A DNA stretch of 64,000 nt from Verrucomicrobiota bacterium (lineage in GTDB: Bacteria > Verrucomicrobiota > Verrucomicrobiia > Limisphaerales > JADJPG01), in contig JADJPG010000019.1 of assembly GCA_016713365.1 (NCBI GenBank), positions 1 through 64,000 on the forward strand, in the 5' to 3' direction. Under the pieces are notes generated by a model. That model saw only the letters and a program-made list of their open reading frames with translations. It was not told the DNA's origin and searched no databases. This document shows positions 19,507-29,161 of the stretch, in pieces. Every line of letters begins with the position of its first letter. Within the stretch, counting starts at the first letter, position 1. A program made the position numbers and the translations under genes.

Positions 19507-22500
19507 GTGACTCCGAACCATCGATGCCCAGACTCGCTTTCGCGTACCGTGACGTGCGCGTGGGGACTGGTTTGGTTCCTCGTCTCGACCCTCTGCCTTC
19601 CCGGCTCGGATCAAACCGAGACCGATGGTCGCATTCTTTTCCAATCCTGGGGCACCGAAGACGGCCTGCCGCAAAACCACGCCACCGCCATCGCCCAAAC
19701 TCGCGACGGCTACCTTTGGCTCGGAACATACAATGGAGTCGCGCGATTCGATGGTCTGCGCTTCACGGTGTTCGATTCAGTCAACAGCCCCGGCCTGCGC
19801 AGCAGCCGGATCATTTCGCTCCATCTTGACTCGGCAGGAACGCTCTGGCTTGGGCACGAAACCGGCGAACTCAGCCGTCACCTCGACGGCCGGTTTGAAC
19901 CCGTTGCCCTGCCCTCCCAATGGCCGCGCGAACCCATCGATGGCATGGCCGAGGACGCCAAGCACGACCTCTGGATTCTCTCCCGCGCGGGACACGCCCT
20001 TCGACTTCGCGACAGCTTCCTAGTTCCCGCGAAGCGAGAACTCACCTCCTCGCCAGTGCCTCAACTGGTCCGTGATGATTCCGGCCAGCTCTGGCGACTC
20101 CACGAGGGCAAGGTCGCTGCACTTTCGTCCGACAACGCAACTACGAATCTCCCGGCGAGCGCCGACGAATTTATCGCCTTCGCCGGCACCGCCAGAAGTA
20201 ACGGCCTCTGGATCGCCACCAGCGAACAACTCCGTCACTGGACGCCCAATGGCAAATCACGCACTTGGGGAAAACCCCCGTGGGGCGGCAGCTCGGTCAC
20301 CGCCTTGCTTGAAAGCCGCACCGGACATCTCTGGGCCGGCACGCTCGATCGTGGACTGTTCGTCCTCGCGCCGGACGGCACTCACTCGCACTTCACTCAC
20401 ACCAACGGATTTCCCCACGCGTGGATTCGCTGCCTGTTCGAAGATCGCGAAGGCACCATTTGGGCCGGCACGGGCGGCGGTGGCCTGAGTGCCGCCCGGG
20501 AACGACGCGTAACCATGATCAACGCCCCCGATGAATGGCAGAAACGAACGCTCATCTCCGTCAGCGCGGGTGCCAGCAACACACTTTGGATCGGCACCGA
20601 AGGCGGCGGCGTGTATCGGTGGGCCGCCGGACGTTTCGATCATTTCGAATCGCCGTCCGGCCTCGGCAACCTCTTCGTTTGGTCCGTGCTCGAAGATGCG
20701 CACGGCGCCGCCTGGGCTGGAACTTGGGGCGGAGGGATGTTTCGCCAGCAAGGGAACCAGTTCCTCCCGGCGCCAGCGCCCTTGAACGAATCATTGCGCA
20801 CGCTCGCCCTCTACAACGCCCGCGACGCGTCACTTTGGGTCGGTACTCAACGAGGCCTTGTCCGCGTAAAGAACGGGCGCACCGAATCATTCGCGGGCGA
20901 ACTCGAACAGCCGGATGTCCGTTGCATCACGGAGACGTCCGATGGAACGATCTGGTTCGGCATGGCGGGCGGTGGACTCGGACGCTGGCGCGACGGCAAG
21001 GCGACGCAGTTCCGCAAAGCCGATGGTCTGCCCAGCGATTACGTCTGGTCGCTTCTCGCCGACTCCAACGGAGATTTGTGGATCGGCACCTTCGGCGGTG
21101 GCCTCTCGCGATTACGCGGCGATCGCTTCTCCACTGTCGGCGCGAGCGAGGGCCTACCCAACAACGTCATCTGCCACATCGCCGATGACGGCAATAGCCT
21201 GCTTTGGATGAGCACCTATGGAGGCATTCTCCGAGCCAGCAAAGCGGAGCTCAATCGCTGCGCTGATGGACTGGAACCCACCGTCGCTATCTTCACCTAC
21301 GGAAAGTCAGACGGACTTGCCGTGCTCGAATGTACCGGCGGTTCCCAACCTTCAGGCTGCCGCACCGCCGACGGGAAGCTGTGGTTCCCCACCAGCCGCG
21401 GGCTGGCGATGGTTGATCCCTCCAATCTCAGCACCAATCCTCTCGCGCCGCCCGTCGTCATCGAGCAGGTCAATGTGGACCTCGAACCGGCCGAACCGTT
21501 CAGGGTCACCAACAACTCCAACACCGTCTACCGCATTCCGCCCGGGAAACAGCGCTTCGAATTTCGCTACACCGGCCTCAGCTTCATCGCCTCCCATCGC
21601 ATCCACTTCAAATACCGCCTCGAACCTCTCGACGATGACTGGGTCAACGCCGGCCCCGCCCGCACGGCGAATTACAGCTTCCTCGAGCCCGGCGACTACA
21701 CCTTCCGCGTCATCGCGCGCAACAACGACGGCGTCTGGAATGAGACGGGCGCGACCGTTGCGCTGACCGTTCTCCCCTACTTCTGGCAGACGTGGTCGTC
21801 CAAACTCGTCACCGCTCTTGGAGCCGTTTTGATCGTCGGTGGAACCGCTCGCACCGTCACGCGTCGTCGCTACCGCCGCAAACTCGAACAGCTCGAACGC
21901 CAGCGAGCCGTCGAACGCGAGCGCACGCGAATCGCGAAAGACATCCACGACGACCTCGGCGCCAGCCTCACGCGCATCACCTTGCTCAGCCAGTCCGCGC
22001 GCAATCCCGGCGGCGATGCCGCGAAAGCGATGCGGGATCTGGATCACATCTACCTCACCGCGCGCGAACTCACCAAGGCCATGGACGAAATCGTCTGGGC
22101 CGTGAATCCGCATCACGACACGTTGGACAGTCTCGTCACCTACCTTGGCCGTTTCGCACAGGACTTTTCGGGCGCCGCGGGAATTCGCTGCCGCCTCGAC
22201 GTACCAATTCAACTTCCTTCATGGCCGCTCACCGCAGAGGTTCGCCACAACCTCTTCCTCGCCGTGAAGGAGGCGTTGAACAACGCGCTCAAGCATTCGA
22301 AGGCTTCCGAAATCAATCTCTCGCTCCAACTCGGCGAACACATCTTCGCCCTGTCCGTTCAGGACAACGGATGCGGGTTCGACCCATCGTCCCTTGGTGA
22401 TCAACCTGGCGCCGGCGGCGAGCATGGCCGCATCGCCTCCGGCAACGGTCTCGCGAACATGCGCAAACGGCTGGAGGAAATCGGCGGACGCTGCTTCATC

Positions 22501-22557
22501 GTCAGCAATCCCGGCGCCGGCACGCGGGTGACGCTGTCCGTAAACGTCCACCACTGA
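19507..22557 (+). CDS. Sensor histidine kinase with periplasmic beta-propeller (Reg_prop, Y_Y_Y) and HisKA_3
   Basis: This is a 1,016-aa membrane sensor. A signal peptide or first TM (GLVWFLVSTLCLPG) leads to about 600 residues of Reg_prop-type repeats with recurring DGLPQN..., DGYLWLGTYNGVARFDG, GTIWAGTGGGGL and GDLWIGTFGGGLSRL units, expected to form two seven-bladed propellers. A Y_Y_Y-like domain follows (FRVIARNNDGVWNETGATVALTVLPYFWQTW). One TM (LVTALGAVLIVGGTAR) precedes the cytosolic HisKA_3 helix with the phosphorylated His in RIAKDIHDDLGASLTRI. The HATPase domain ends GNGLANMRKRLEEIGG...GAGTRVTLSV. The start is GTG 19507. It pairs with the NarL-type regulator 80 bp downstream. In Bacteroidetes such sensors detect oligosaccharides; the ligand here is unknown. 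Confidence 0.92.
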   Translation: MTPNHRCPDSLSRTVTCAWGLVWFLVSTLCLPGSDQTETDGRILFQSWGTEDGLPQNHATAIAQTRDGYLWLGTYNGVARFDGLRFTVFDSVNSPGLRSSRIISLHLDSAGTLWLGHETGELSRHLDGRFEPVALPSQWPREPIDGMAEDAKHDLWILSRAGHALRLRDSFLVPAKRELTSSPVPQLVRDDSGQLWRLHEGKVAALSSDNATTNLPASADEFIAFAGTARSNGLWIATSEQLRHWTPNGKSRTWGKPPWGGSSVTALLESRTGHLWAGTLDRGLFVLAPDGTHSHFTHTNGFPHAWIRCLFEDREGTIWAGTGGGGLSAARERRVTMINAPDEWQKRTLISVSAGASNTLWIGTEGGGVYRWAAGRFDHFESPSGLGNLFVWSVLEDAHGAAWAGTWGGGMFRQQGNQFLPAPAPLNESLRTLALYNARDASLWVGTQRGLVRVKNGRTESFAGELEQPDVRCITETSDGTIWFGMAGGGLGRWRDGKATQFRKADGLPSDYVWSLLADSNGDLWIGTFGGGLSRLRGDRFSTVGASEGLPNNVICHIADDGNSLLWMSTYGGILRASKAELNRCADGLEPTVAIFTYGKSDGLAVLECTGGSQPSGCRTADGKLWFPTSRGLAMVDPSNLSTNPLAPPVVIEQVNVDLEPAEPFRVTNNSNTVYRIPPGKQRFEFRYTGLSFIASHRIHFKYRLEPLDDDWVNAGPARTANYSFLEPGDYTFRVIARNNDGVWNETGATVALTVLPYFWQTWSSKLVTALGAVLIVGGTARTVTRRRYRRKLEQLERQRAVERERTRIAKDIHDDLGASLTRITLLSQSARNPGGDAAKAMRDLDHIYLTARELTKAMDEIVWAVNPHHDTLDSLVTYLGRFAQDFSGAAGIRCRLDVPIQLPSWPLTAEVRHNLFLAVKEALNNALKHSKASEINLSLQLGEHIFALSVQDNGCGFDPSSLGDQPGAGGEHGRIASGNGLANMRKRLEEIGGRCFIVSNPGAGTRVTLSVNVHH

Positions 22558-22638
22558 CCCGCCGTCAGCATGCGTTCCTCACCAAGTCATCAAAACACAC
22601 GACAGTCCGGCCTCGCAGAACTACGCTAAGGTTTCACC

Positions 22639-23298
22639 ATGGCCATCAAAGTCTCCATCGTCGAAGACGACGAACCAGCTCGAAAGATCTTCGTCGACTG
22701 GCTCGGTCGCGCGGAAGGCTTTGACCTCGTCAGCCATCACGGCAGCGGCGAAGGCGCCTTGAAATCTCTCCCCGCGAACCCGCCGGACGTCGTCCTCATG
22801 GACATCAATCTCCCCGGTATCAACGGCGTCGAAACCATCCGTCAGCTCAAGCCCCTCCTGCCGAAAACGCAGTTCGTCATGCTTACGGTCTACGAGGACG
22901 CCGACAATATTTTCAAGGCGCTGTCGGTCGGCGCCAGCGGCTATCTGCTCAAGCAAACGCCGCTGGCGGAACTGCTCGCGGCGTTGAGGGACGTCTCCTC
23001 CGGCGGCTCGCCCATGACCAGCAACATCGCTCGCAAGGTTGTGCAATCGTTTCAGGAACTGCGCCCCGCCGCGCCGGAAGGCGAAGAGCTTTCGCCACGG
23101 GAAAAGGAAGTCCTCGATCTGCTGGCGCGCGGTTATCTCTACAAGGAAATTGCCGAAGCACTCACCATCAGCGTGCCCACCGTGAACACCTACATCCGTC
23201 GCATCTACGAAAAGCTCCACGTCCGCTCCCGCGCCCAAGCCGTCGCGAAGTACGCACACCTCGGCTCCCGTGATGTCCCTCCGACGCGGCGCGCCTGA
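22639..23298 (+). CDS. NarL/FixJ-type response regulator
   Basis: The 219-aa protein has an N-terminal receiver with acidic pocket EDD (9-11), phospho-acceptor Asp55 in VVLMDINLPG, a Thr in VMLTVYED, and Lys in GYLLKQTP. The C-terminal LuxR-type helix-turn-helix is LSPREKEVLDLLARGYLYKEIAEALTISVPTVNTYIRRIYEKLHV. It follows the HisKA_3 beta-propeller kinase by 80 bp, the normal partnership for HisKA_3 kinases. It probably regulates transcription, and target genes cannot be named. The neighbouring ceramidase-like/UxaA pair is convergent. Confidence 0.95.
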   Translation: MAIKVSIVEDDEPARKIFVDWLGRAEGFDLVSHHGSGEGALKSLPANPPDVVLMDINLPGINGVETIRQLKPLLPKTQFVMLTVYEDADNIFKALSVGASGYLLKQTPLAELLAALRDVSSGGSPMTSNIARKVVQSFQELRPAAPEGEELSPREKEVLDLLARGYLYKEIAEALTISVPTVNTYIRRIYEKLHVRSRAQAVAKYAHLGSRDVPPTRRA

Positions 23299-23313
23299 GC
23301 GTCTGCTCGAACG

Positions 23314-24573
23314 CTATTTCAACTTCAGCGGTGCCGGGGTCTCGGCAACGAACTCCAGCGCTTCTTCGATCAAGATCTCCCCCGTCTTCTCTCCAAGACA
23401 CGTGCGCGAAACGTAGTCATAGCGTGAGAAACTGCCCCAATCGACCCGCGTGAGGATGTAGCCGAACGCGTCGTTGCACAGGCCGAAGAGCAGATTGTGT
23501 TCACCACGCATGTTGCGCTTCAGGTAAAATCCAATATTCGGTAGCGCCTCTCCCGGAACCGTCAGGATCTGCGCGTTGCCGATGTTCAGCAGATTGAACT
23601 GCGTCGTGACATGAGCAGCATCCTTGGCACCCAAGCCGAGCGGCGATGTCGCGAGCACCGCGCGCAGCTCACGCGAATCCACCGGGAACGTCAGCTTCCG
23701 CGCTTCACACAACAATTGCGGTGATTTTTGTTCCGGCGCCGTCTGCACGATGCGCAGCGCTTCATCGGCCAGCAGGTTGCCAATGCGCACGCACTCCGCC
23801 CAATCGTTCGCCTCCTTGCCTTCCGGAAGTCGATTGTCCGCGGTGACCATTCCGCCCTGCGCGCTGTTCATGAAGATGCCGACGCCCCCGCCCTTCTCCA
23901 GCAACCGGTCATAGAGCGGCCCGATCAGGTCCGGACTGCAAATACCTTGCGACGCCCCGATCACTTCCGGATGCACCGCGTAGTTCACCAAAGTGGCAAA
24001 GGGTTTACCGTCCGCGCCGAGCGCCTGAATGACATGACAACGCGGATCGTAGAGCCGGTCGGCGTAGTAGTTGTAGGCAATCTTTCCCTTCGCTTCGCCA
24101 GACGCGATGCGCAGGCTGGCGGGCTGCGCCTTCGCCAGCGCTTCGTTGATCGCATCCGCCATCCGCGCGCAGACGAAGTCGAGATACTTCAAGTCCGCTG
24201 CGGTGCCGCCCTTGCCATCCGGAAAACCATACGCATCCGGCGCGCTGTGCGTGTGCGTGGCACCGATCAGGATGTTCTCTGGCGGAATACCCTTCACCCG
24301 CGCACGCACCTTGTTCCCCAGCGCGGCGGGGAAACCAAGGAAGTCCGCGCTCACGATCGCGACCTTCGTCGCATCATCCGCGAACACGAGAGCGCGAACG
24401 TTCAACTCACCCGCCTTTTCCTTCGACGGTTTGCTCGGTCCCATGCCGCCGGACACCGGGAGCAACGGATCCGGCGTGACAACCCGCACCGCGATACCAG
24501 CGCGGAATTCGGCAAAGGCCGGATTCGCCAACACGAGGACCGCGACTAAACACAGAAACACTTTTGGGGTCAT
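23314..24573 (-). CDS. Secreted neutral/alkaline ceramidase-like hydrolase
   Basis: The 419-aa protein has a signal peptide (VFLCLVAVLVLANPAFA) and the N-terminal layout of the neutral/alkaline non-lysosomal ceramidase family: FRAGIAVRVVTPDPLLPVSGGM, VALVFADDATKVAIVSADFLG-like strand, ILIGATHTHSAPDAYG with the conserved metal-binding His pair, and LVNYAVHPEVIGAS. It is shorter than true ceramidases (about 650 aa) and lacks their C-terminal beta-sandwich. In this phylum such proteins are often just called ceramidase-domain proteins, and the substrate is uncertain. It lies 41 bp downstream of the UxaA-family gene on the same strand, suggesting a common transcript. Confidence 0.82.
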   Translation of the reverse strand: MTPKVFLCLVAVLVLANPAFAEFRAGIAVRVVTPDPLLPVSGGMGPSKPSKEKAGELNVRALVFADDATKVAIVSADFLGFPAALGNKVRARVKGIPPENILIGATHTHSAPDAYGFPDGKGGTAADLKYLDFVCARMADAINEALAKAQPASLRIASGEAKGKIAYNYYADRLYDPRCHVIQALGADGKPFATLVNYAVHPEVIGASQGICSPDLIGPLYDRLLEKGGGVGIFMNSAQGGMVTADNRLPEGKEANDWAECVRIGNLLADEALRIVQTAPEQKSPQLLCEARKLTFPVDSRELRAVLATSPLGLGAKDAAHVTTQFNLLNIGNAQILTVPGEALPNIGFYLKRNMRGEHNLLFGLCNDAFGYILTRVDWGSFSRYDYVSRTCLGEKTGEILIEEALEFVAETPAPLKLK

Positions 24574-24585
24574 AGACTCGAAAGT

Positions 24586-24613
24586 TTGGTCATTGGGTTT
24601 TGGTCATTGGTCA
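24586..24613. repeat. Four phased heptanucleotide units (TTGGTCA type)
   Basis: Four 7-bp units in phase (TTGGTCA, TTGGGTT, TTGGTCA, TTGGTCA) fill the short gap between the uxaA stop and the ceramidase-like start. Two other intergenic spots in the window have different heptamers. Confidence 0.7.
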
Positions 24614-24614
24614 T

Positions 24615-26165
24615 TCAGAACGTCGGCCCCAGCTGCCACGGCGCGAACTCCTCGTCACCCAAGCCCGCCAGCTCGCTCTTGGTCTTCTCGCCGCTGGCCA
24701 CGGCAATAATCTTCTCGAAGATGCGTCGCCCGACTTGTTCCACGGTTTCCGTTCCATCGAGGATCGTCCCAGCATTGATATCCATGTCCTCTTCCATCCA
24801 CTGATAGAGCGCGGTATTGGTCGCGACCTTCAAGCACGGCGCCGGCTTGCAGCCGTAGACACTACCGCGACCAGTCGTGAAAACGCCGATGTTGCAGCCA
24901 CCCGCCACCAAGCCGGTCATACTCACCGGATCGTAGCCCGGCGTGTCCATGAAGCAGAAACCCGGCGTGGTGATCAGCTCGGCGTATTGATAGACGGCCG
25001 CGAGGGGCGATTGACCGCCCTTCGCCACCGCGCCGAGGCTTTTCTCGTAAATGTTCGTCAACCCGCCCTCCTTGTTGCCGTGCGACGGATTGTTGTCGAT
25101 AGAGGCCCCGTATTGCTTCGCGTGATTCTCCCACCAACGAATCAGCGCCACCAACTTCTCGCCCACCTCACGCGACACCGCGCGGCGCGTCAGCAAATGT
25201 TCCGCGCCATAAATCTCCGGCGTCTCCGCCAGCACAGACGTTCCGCCGTAGCGCACGAGTTCGTCCGACGCCACACCCAGCGCCGGATTCGCGGTGATAC
25301 CACTGTTGCCGTCGGATCCGCCGCAATTTTCCGCGAGGATCAGCTTGCTGACCGGCTGTGACGTTCGACGCAACGCATTCGCCACCGGCAGAAGTTTCAG
25401 CACCGCTGCGACGCCAGCCTCCACGGTCTTTCGCACACCGCCCGTGGCCTGGATGTTCATAAACGCCGGAGCAATCTCGCCTGGGCGCACTTCATCCAGC
25501 TTGTACGTCTGGCGAACCGCATCGACCTGGTTCACCTCGCAACCGAGACCGATCATGACGTAGCCGGAGATATTCGGATGCCGCGCGACGCCGGCGAGCA
25601 CACGTTGCAAGACCCGCTGCGGCTCGCCCGGATCCATCGCGCAGCCGGCCTTGTGCGTGAACGCGATGACGCCGTCCACGTTCGGAAAGTCGCGCTGAAA
25701 CTCCGCCGAGCGAAAACGATCCCGAACGTAGTGCGACACGGACGCCGAACAGTTCACGCTGGAGATGACCGCGAGATAATTGCGGGTGCCGACTCGGCCA
25801 TTGGCTCGCGCGAAGCCATCGAAGTAACGCATCTGCGACGCGGGATAAAGCTCCACCGGCCGCGCGTCGGCGCAGAAAGCGTAATCGCGTCCGAAGTCGC
25901 GCATCACCACGTTGTGCGTGTGGACATGGTCTCCGGCACGAATGGGCGTCGACGTAAAGCCAATCGTCTGGCCGTACTTGGTAATAGGTTGCCCCTCCGC
26001 GATATTCGCCAACGCGATCTTGTGACCCGCGCCGATGGTTTGCCGGACGGTCAGCGAACGCGAGCCACTCAGGATGTCGCCCGCCTTCACCGTGCGTTTC
26101 AGCACGGCAACATGGTCGTTCGCACGCAGGATGATTGCACAGTCATCGAAAGTTCGTTCGGCCAT
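24615..26165 (-). CDS. uxaA: UxaA family hydrolase / altronate dehydratase-like
   Basis: The ATG at 26165 gives a 516-aa protein. The N-terminal SAF-type domain (residues 1-95; AIILRANDHVAVLKRTVKAGD, IAEGQPITKYGQTIGFTSTPIRAGDHVHTHN) is fused to the large UxaA catalytic domain: GFARANGRVGTRNYLAVIS, VIAFTHKAGCAMDPGEPQRVL, LILAENCGGSDGNSGITANPALGVASD and GYDPVSMTGLVAGGCNIGVFTTGRGSVYG. Altronate and galactarate dehydratases of this family dehydrate sugar acids using Fe. The exact acid cannot be told, so the symbol is by family. It is probably co-transcribed with the downstream ceramidase-like gene. Confidence 0.88.
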   Translation of the reverse strand: MAERTFDDCAIILRANDHVAVLKRTVKAGDILSGSRSLTVRQTIGAGHKIALANIAEGQPITKYGQTIGFTSTPIRAGDHVHTHNVVMRDFGRDYAFCADARPVELYPASQMRYFDGFARANGRVGTRNYLAVISSVNCSASVSHYVRDRFRSAEFQRDFPNVDGVIAFTHKAGCAMDPGEPQRVLQRVLAGVARHPNISGYVMIGLGCEVNQVDAVRQTYKLDEVRPGEIAPAFMNIQATGGVRKTVEAGVAAVLKLLPVANALRRTSQPVSKLILAENCGGSDGNSGITANPALGVASDELVRYGGTSVLAETPEIYGAEHLLTRRAVSREVGEKLVALIRWWENHAKQYGASIDNNPSHGNKEGGLTNIYEKSLGAVAKGGQSPLAAVYQYAELITTPGFCFMDTPGYDPVSMTGLVAGGCNIGVFTTGRGSVYGCKPAPCLKVATNTALYQWMEEDMDINAGTILDGTETVEQVGRRIFEKIIAVASGEKTKSELAGLGDEEFAPWQLGPTF

Positions 26166-26363
26166 GGACGCGAGGCTAGAGACTTGGGGAGATAGGGTCA
26201 AATCCTCGCCCGGAAAACGAGAAGGCGCGCGGTGGGTGAACCAATAAACCACCGCGCGCCTGTGGTGTCAGACAGCGCCGCTCTCTTCAGCGCCGTCTGC
26301 CATTCAAAATCGGCTGACGACGGAGAAGCTTTAGAATCGATTTCACAGGAATGGTTCCTTCCC

Positions 26364-26392
26364 TTGTGTTCGCGAAAGGCCAGCCCTAGACT
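26364..26392 (+). promoter_or_regulatory. Probable sigma70-type promoter of rnpB
   Basis: TTGTGT (26364-26369) and TAGACT (26387-26392) are separated by 17 bp. The predicted start at about 26399 coincides with the first base of the RNase P RNA P1 helix. Confidence 0.55.
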
Positions 26393-26398
26393 GAGCAC

Positions 26399-26801
26399 GA
26401 TTTTGGAAGGGCGGAGAATCGCTCCTGGCGCAAGCTGGGGGAGGAAAGTCCGAACTCCGCAGGGCGCGATGCCGCGTAACCCGTCAGGGATACACGCGGG
26501 AGGAACAGCCGAAAGGCTCTCCGACGGAGAGTGCCACAGAAAACAGACCGCCGTCGCGGCTTCGGTCGCGAAGGTAAGGGTGAAAAGGCGGGGTAAGAGC
26601 CCACCGCCCGTTGAGTAATCAACGGGGCACGGAAAACCCCATCGGGAGCAAGGCCAAATAGGGGACCACGAAGCGGCCCGCTTCAGTTTCCGTTTCGACG
26701 GAATGGGTCCCGGGTACTGGCTGCTCAGACAAATGATTCTCTCGCCGGCCGGGTTCGCCCGGACGGTCAGACAGAATTCGGCTTACAGCCCTTCCAAAAT
26801 C
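26399..26801 (+). ncRNA. rnpB: RNase P RNA (bacterial class A)
   Basis: This is the catalytic RNA of RNase P, which removes 5' leaders from pre-tRNAs. P1 is formed by GATTTTGGAAGGG at 26399-26411 and CCCTTCCAAAATC at 26789-26801. The universally conserved regions are visible: GAGGAAAGTCCG (26441), GAAGGTAAGGGTGAAAAGG, and near the 3' end ACAGAATTCGGCTTACAG. The length (about 400 nt) is typical of class A. A GCCACAGAAA segment matches the conserved central region. Protein frames predicted inside this interval are spurious. Confidence 0.96.
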
Positions 26802-26896
26802 ACCTCTTCCATCCTGTGGCCAAGGTCGGGCACCCACGAGATACCTGGCACGACGCAAAATCGCCCGGAATTGGCACATTCACCAGTTGCGGCGGG

Positions 26897-28770
26897 TTAC
26901 TGGCAGACACAAGTCAATGCGCGAAGGTTCCATCCGGATCCATCGCCGAGCGTGGTGGAACCGGGGCAGGTGGAGACACCCCAGAAGCCGATTCTGGTCC
27001 GTTGACCGGCGGTGTAGGTTGTTCCGCTTTGAAAACAATCGTATTCCCCCTCGCAAAAGGTCTTCCCTGGAGCGAGTGCCCAAACGATAGAAGGTTAGAT
27101 TGGCCGGAAGCTGAACGACAACGTGCCTCTTCCCGTCCAGGTTCAAGACTGGCAGTTCGACCTGCGACCAGGTGTCAGAGAGAGCCGTTGCCTGCTGAAG
27201 CGCATAGTAATCGGAACCCGTTTTCGGCCATGTGAGTTTCACAACGCCCGACGCGGAGTGCGAAATCTCAAGTTCCTGGGGCAGCACCAGGGCGGGTTGT
27301 TCTGCGTCCACTGCGAAGGCAAAATCGGTGGCGATGCCGTCGACCTCCTCGACCGATGTCCATTGAGTAATGCCTTCAGCGGGCCTCAGCAGGCGCCCTT
27401 GCTCCAGGCGGATGAATGGATGGTTCGCGGAGGCGAAGCTGGCCTGATCGGTTCCGCTGCCATCGGCGCGGCCCATGGCGGCCACCCAATAACGGCCGGG
27501 CGGGAGGGTCAGTTGCCCGGGGGCAACCACATACTCCTGCACTTGATCGCCGGTAAAGTAGGTGGCCACAGTTTGAGAGTCGATTGCCTCAAGGATGGCG
27601 ATGGGAGGAGCGTTTTCGGGACTGCCGGTTCCGGAATCCTTGTAGATCTCCAGGAGAGCGCGATTGGCAAGCGAATCTGAGTTCTGAATCAACTGGGCGG
27701 TGATGAGCTTGATCTTCCACGGAAGGCCGTTGCCTTGCGGCAACTCGAAATCATCAGCCGCCCGCGCGCCTTCACCTCCGGCGTCGAGTCGCGACTCCGT
27801 CGCCACCTGGCCGTCAAACACTCCATTGTCCCAGAGAGGCCCGGTGCCGGCGATGGAGTAGAAATCGCCGGAGACCGTGCCCGCGACCACATCGACAGCA
27901 GTGATCTGGAGGGAGCCAACCTGGGCCATGGTGAGACTGGTTTTCCGCTCAGGATCCCAGTCCGATTTGATCGACCACCCACTGCAATAGTTCGGGAGAG
28001 AAGAATCCATTATCGAATCCGCCCCGGAGCAATGCCGGACGTTCGAGCAGCGCAACGAAAATTTCCTCCGCTGAAAAAAGCATTCCCGGGTTCGCCGCTG
28101 CAAGAGGATTCTGAGCACCGATTTGAAAGTTCTCAACAGCGACATCGGTGAAGGTGCCACTGATAAAAATCAGCGGGCCGCTGAGCCGCGCCCATGGCGG
28201 GGCTTCGCCCAAAGCGCCGTCGTAATCCTGAGGCGTGATATAACCCAGCGAGAGTTCGGTTATCTGTCCGGCGGCGACGGGCCCGACCGGCACAGTGGCA
28301 TTGGCCAGCGAAGCGGCCATGACACCGGAAGGTCGGGTGAACTCACCTGCCTGCCCGTCATGGAGCGGCAGTGGCATCCCTTCGTACTGCAGCGCCGCCA
28401 CGTCCCCGAGAACCTCCTTGATCGCTTCCTTGATGGCATCCTTTGTCAGCTCTTTGACATTCGGCGGCCCGGTGAGAGATGTGCCGGGCACCTGCTGGGC
28501 AAACTCCGCGATGGCCGCGAATGTATTGGTCCGAAGGACATCCCATGCCTGCTTGCATGCCTCAATCTGGGCGCGGGTAGCCCTCGGGTTGCTCAAGTAT
28601 TCATTGTAACGTTCCTTGGCGGCGTTCGCGACTTTGGCGGCTTTTTGCGCATCCCGATAACGGCAGATGAACCAGAATCCAGCTGCTTCCTGGGCGAGTA
28701 ACAGCATGAGCAGCGTCCACGTCAGTGCTGTTATGGTGAAGCGTTGGGCGCGAGCTTGAGTATTCTTCAT
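26897..28770 (-). CDS. Secreted protein with Cys-rich C-terminus, two frameshifts
   Basis: From ATG 28770 a signal peptide (ITALTWTLLMLLLAQEAAG) leads to a helical region (residues 30-110), then a beta-rich part. The first frame stops at 27949 and the next carries on as DPERKTSLTMAQVGSLQITAV; restoring one G in the run at 27956-27958 joins them. A second shift at 27079-27081, again a G-run short by one base, moves the end into FCEGEYDCFQSGTTYTAGQ...GFWGVSTCPG...LRALTCVCQ, stop at 26897. The repaired protein is about 624 aa, with six Cys in the last 55 residues. It contains the Y-x-L-Q-x-A-x-x-L-x-x-x-W module before the Cys-rich tail. Read as two genes, the second would lack a signal peptide. 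Function is unknown. Confidence 0.7.
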
Positions 28771-29161
28771 GGCAATTAAGAACGTGGGGTGTCGGTGAAA
28801 TGAACGTATTTTTTCAGCCACTGCCGTGGACAGCCGCCTCTTCCTTCTGAACGGCTCCAACGTCTCCCGGGTTTTGCCTGAAACGGATAGAGATTCGATT
28901 TCTGAACGCCCTGCGGGTCCGGGAGAATTGGTTTTGCGCCAAGGGATATTGTTGACGAGCTTGCGCGTCGACGGGCGGTTGGCAAGGCGTATTTTCAGGA
29001 TATTTGGACGTTGGCGACTAGCATAAATCGTCAAGGCCTCAACACCTCCGCGTGATAATTTTCCCCTGCGAAGGTTGAAAATTTGCCAACCAACAGTTGG
29101 CCGTCCGTTTCCCGCCGGTCACAATCGGGCCAACTGCTCTGGCATGAGTAGAGATCGAATT
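28771..29161. other. Divergent intergenic region
   Basis: These 391 bp separate the divergent secreted-protein and EF-G-like genes. A small hairpin (CCAAC...GTTGG) lies near 29088-29102. I see no RNA gene and no convincing promoter boxes. An in-frame ATG at 29144 would extend the EF-G-like protein by six residues. Confidence 0.4.

Noticed and set aside
26432..26879. Small protein frames inside 26399-26880
   Set aside because: They overlap the RNase P RNA, whose structure and conserved blocks explain the sequence.
26880..27929. Separate gene starting at ATG 27929
   Set aside because: It would lack a signal peptide although its domains are of secreted type, and restoring one G in the run at 27956-27958 joins it to the upstream frame.
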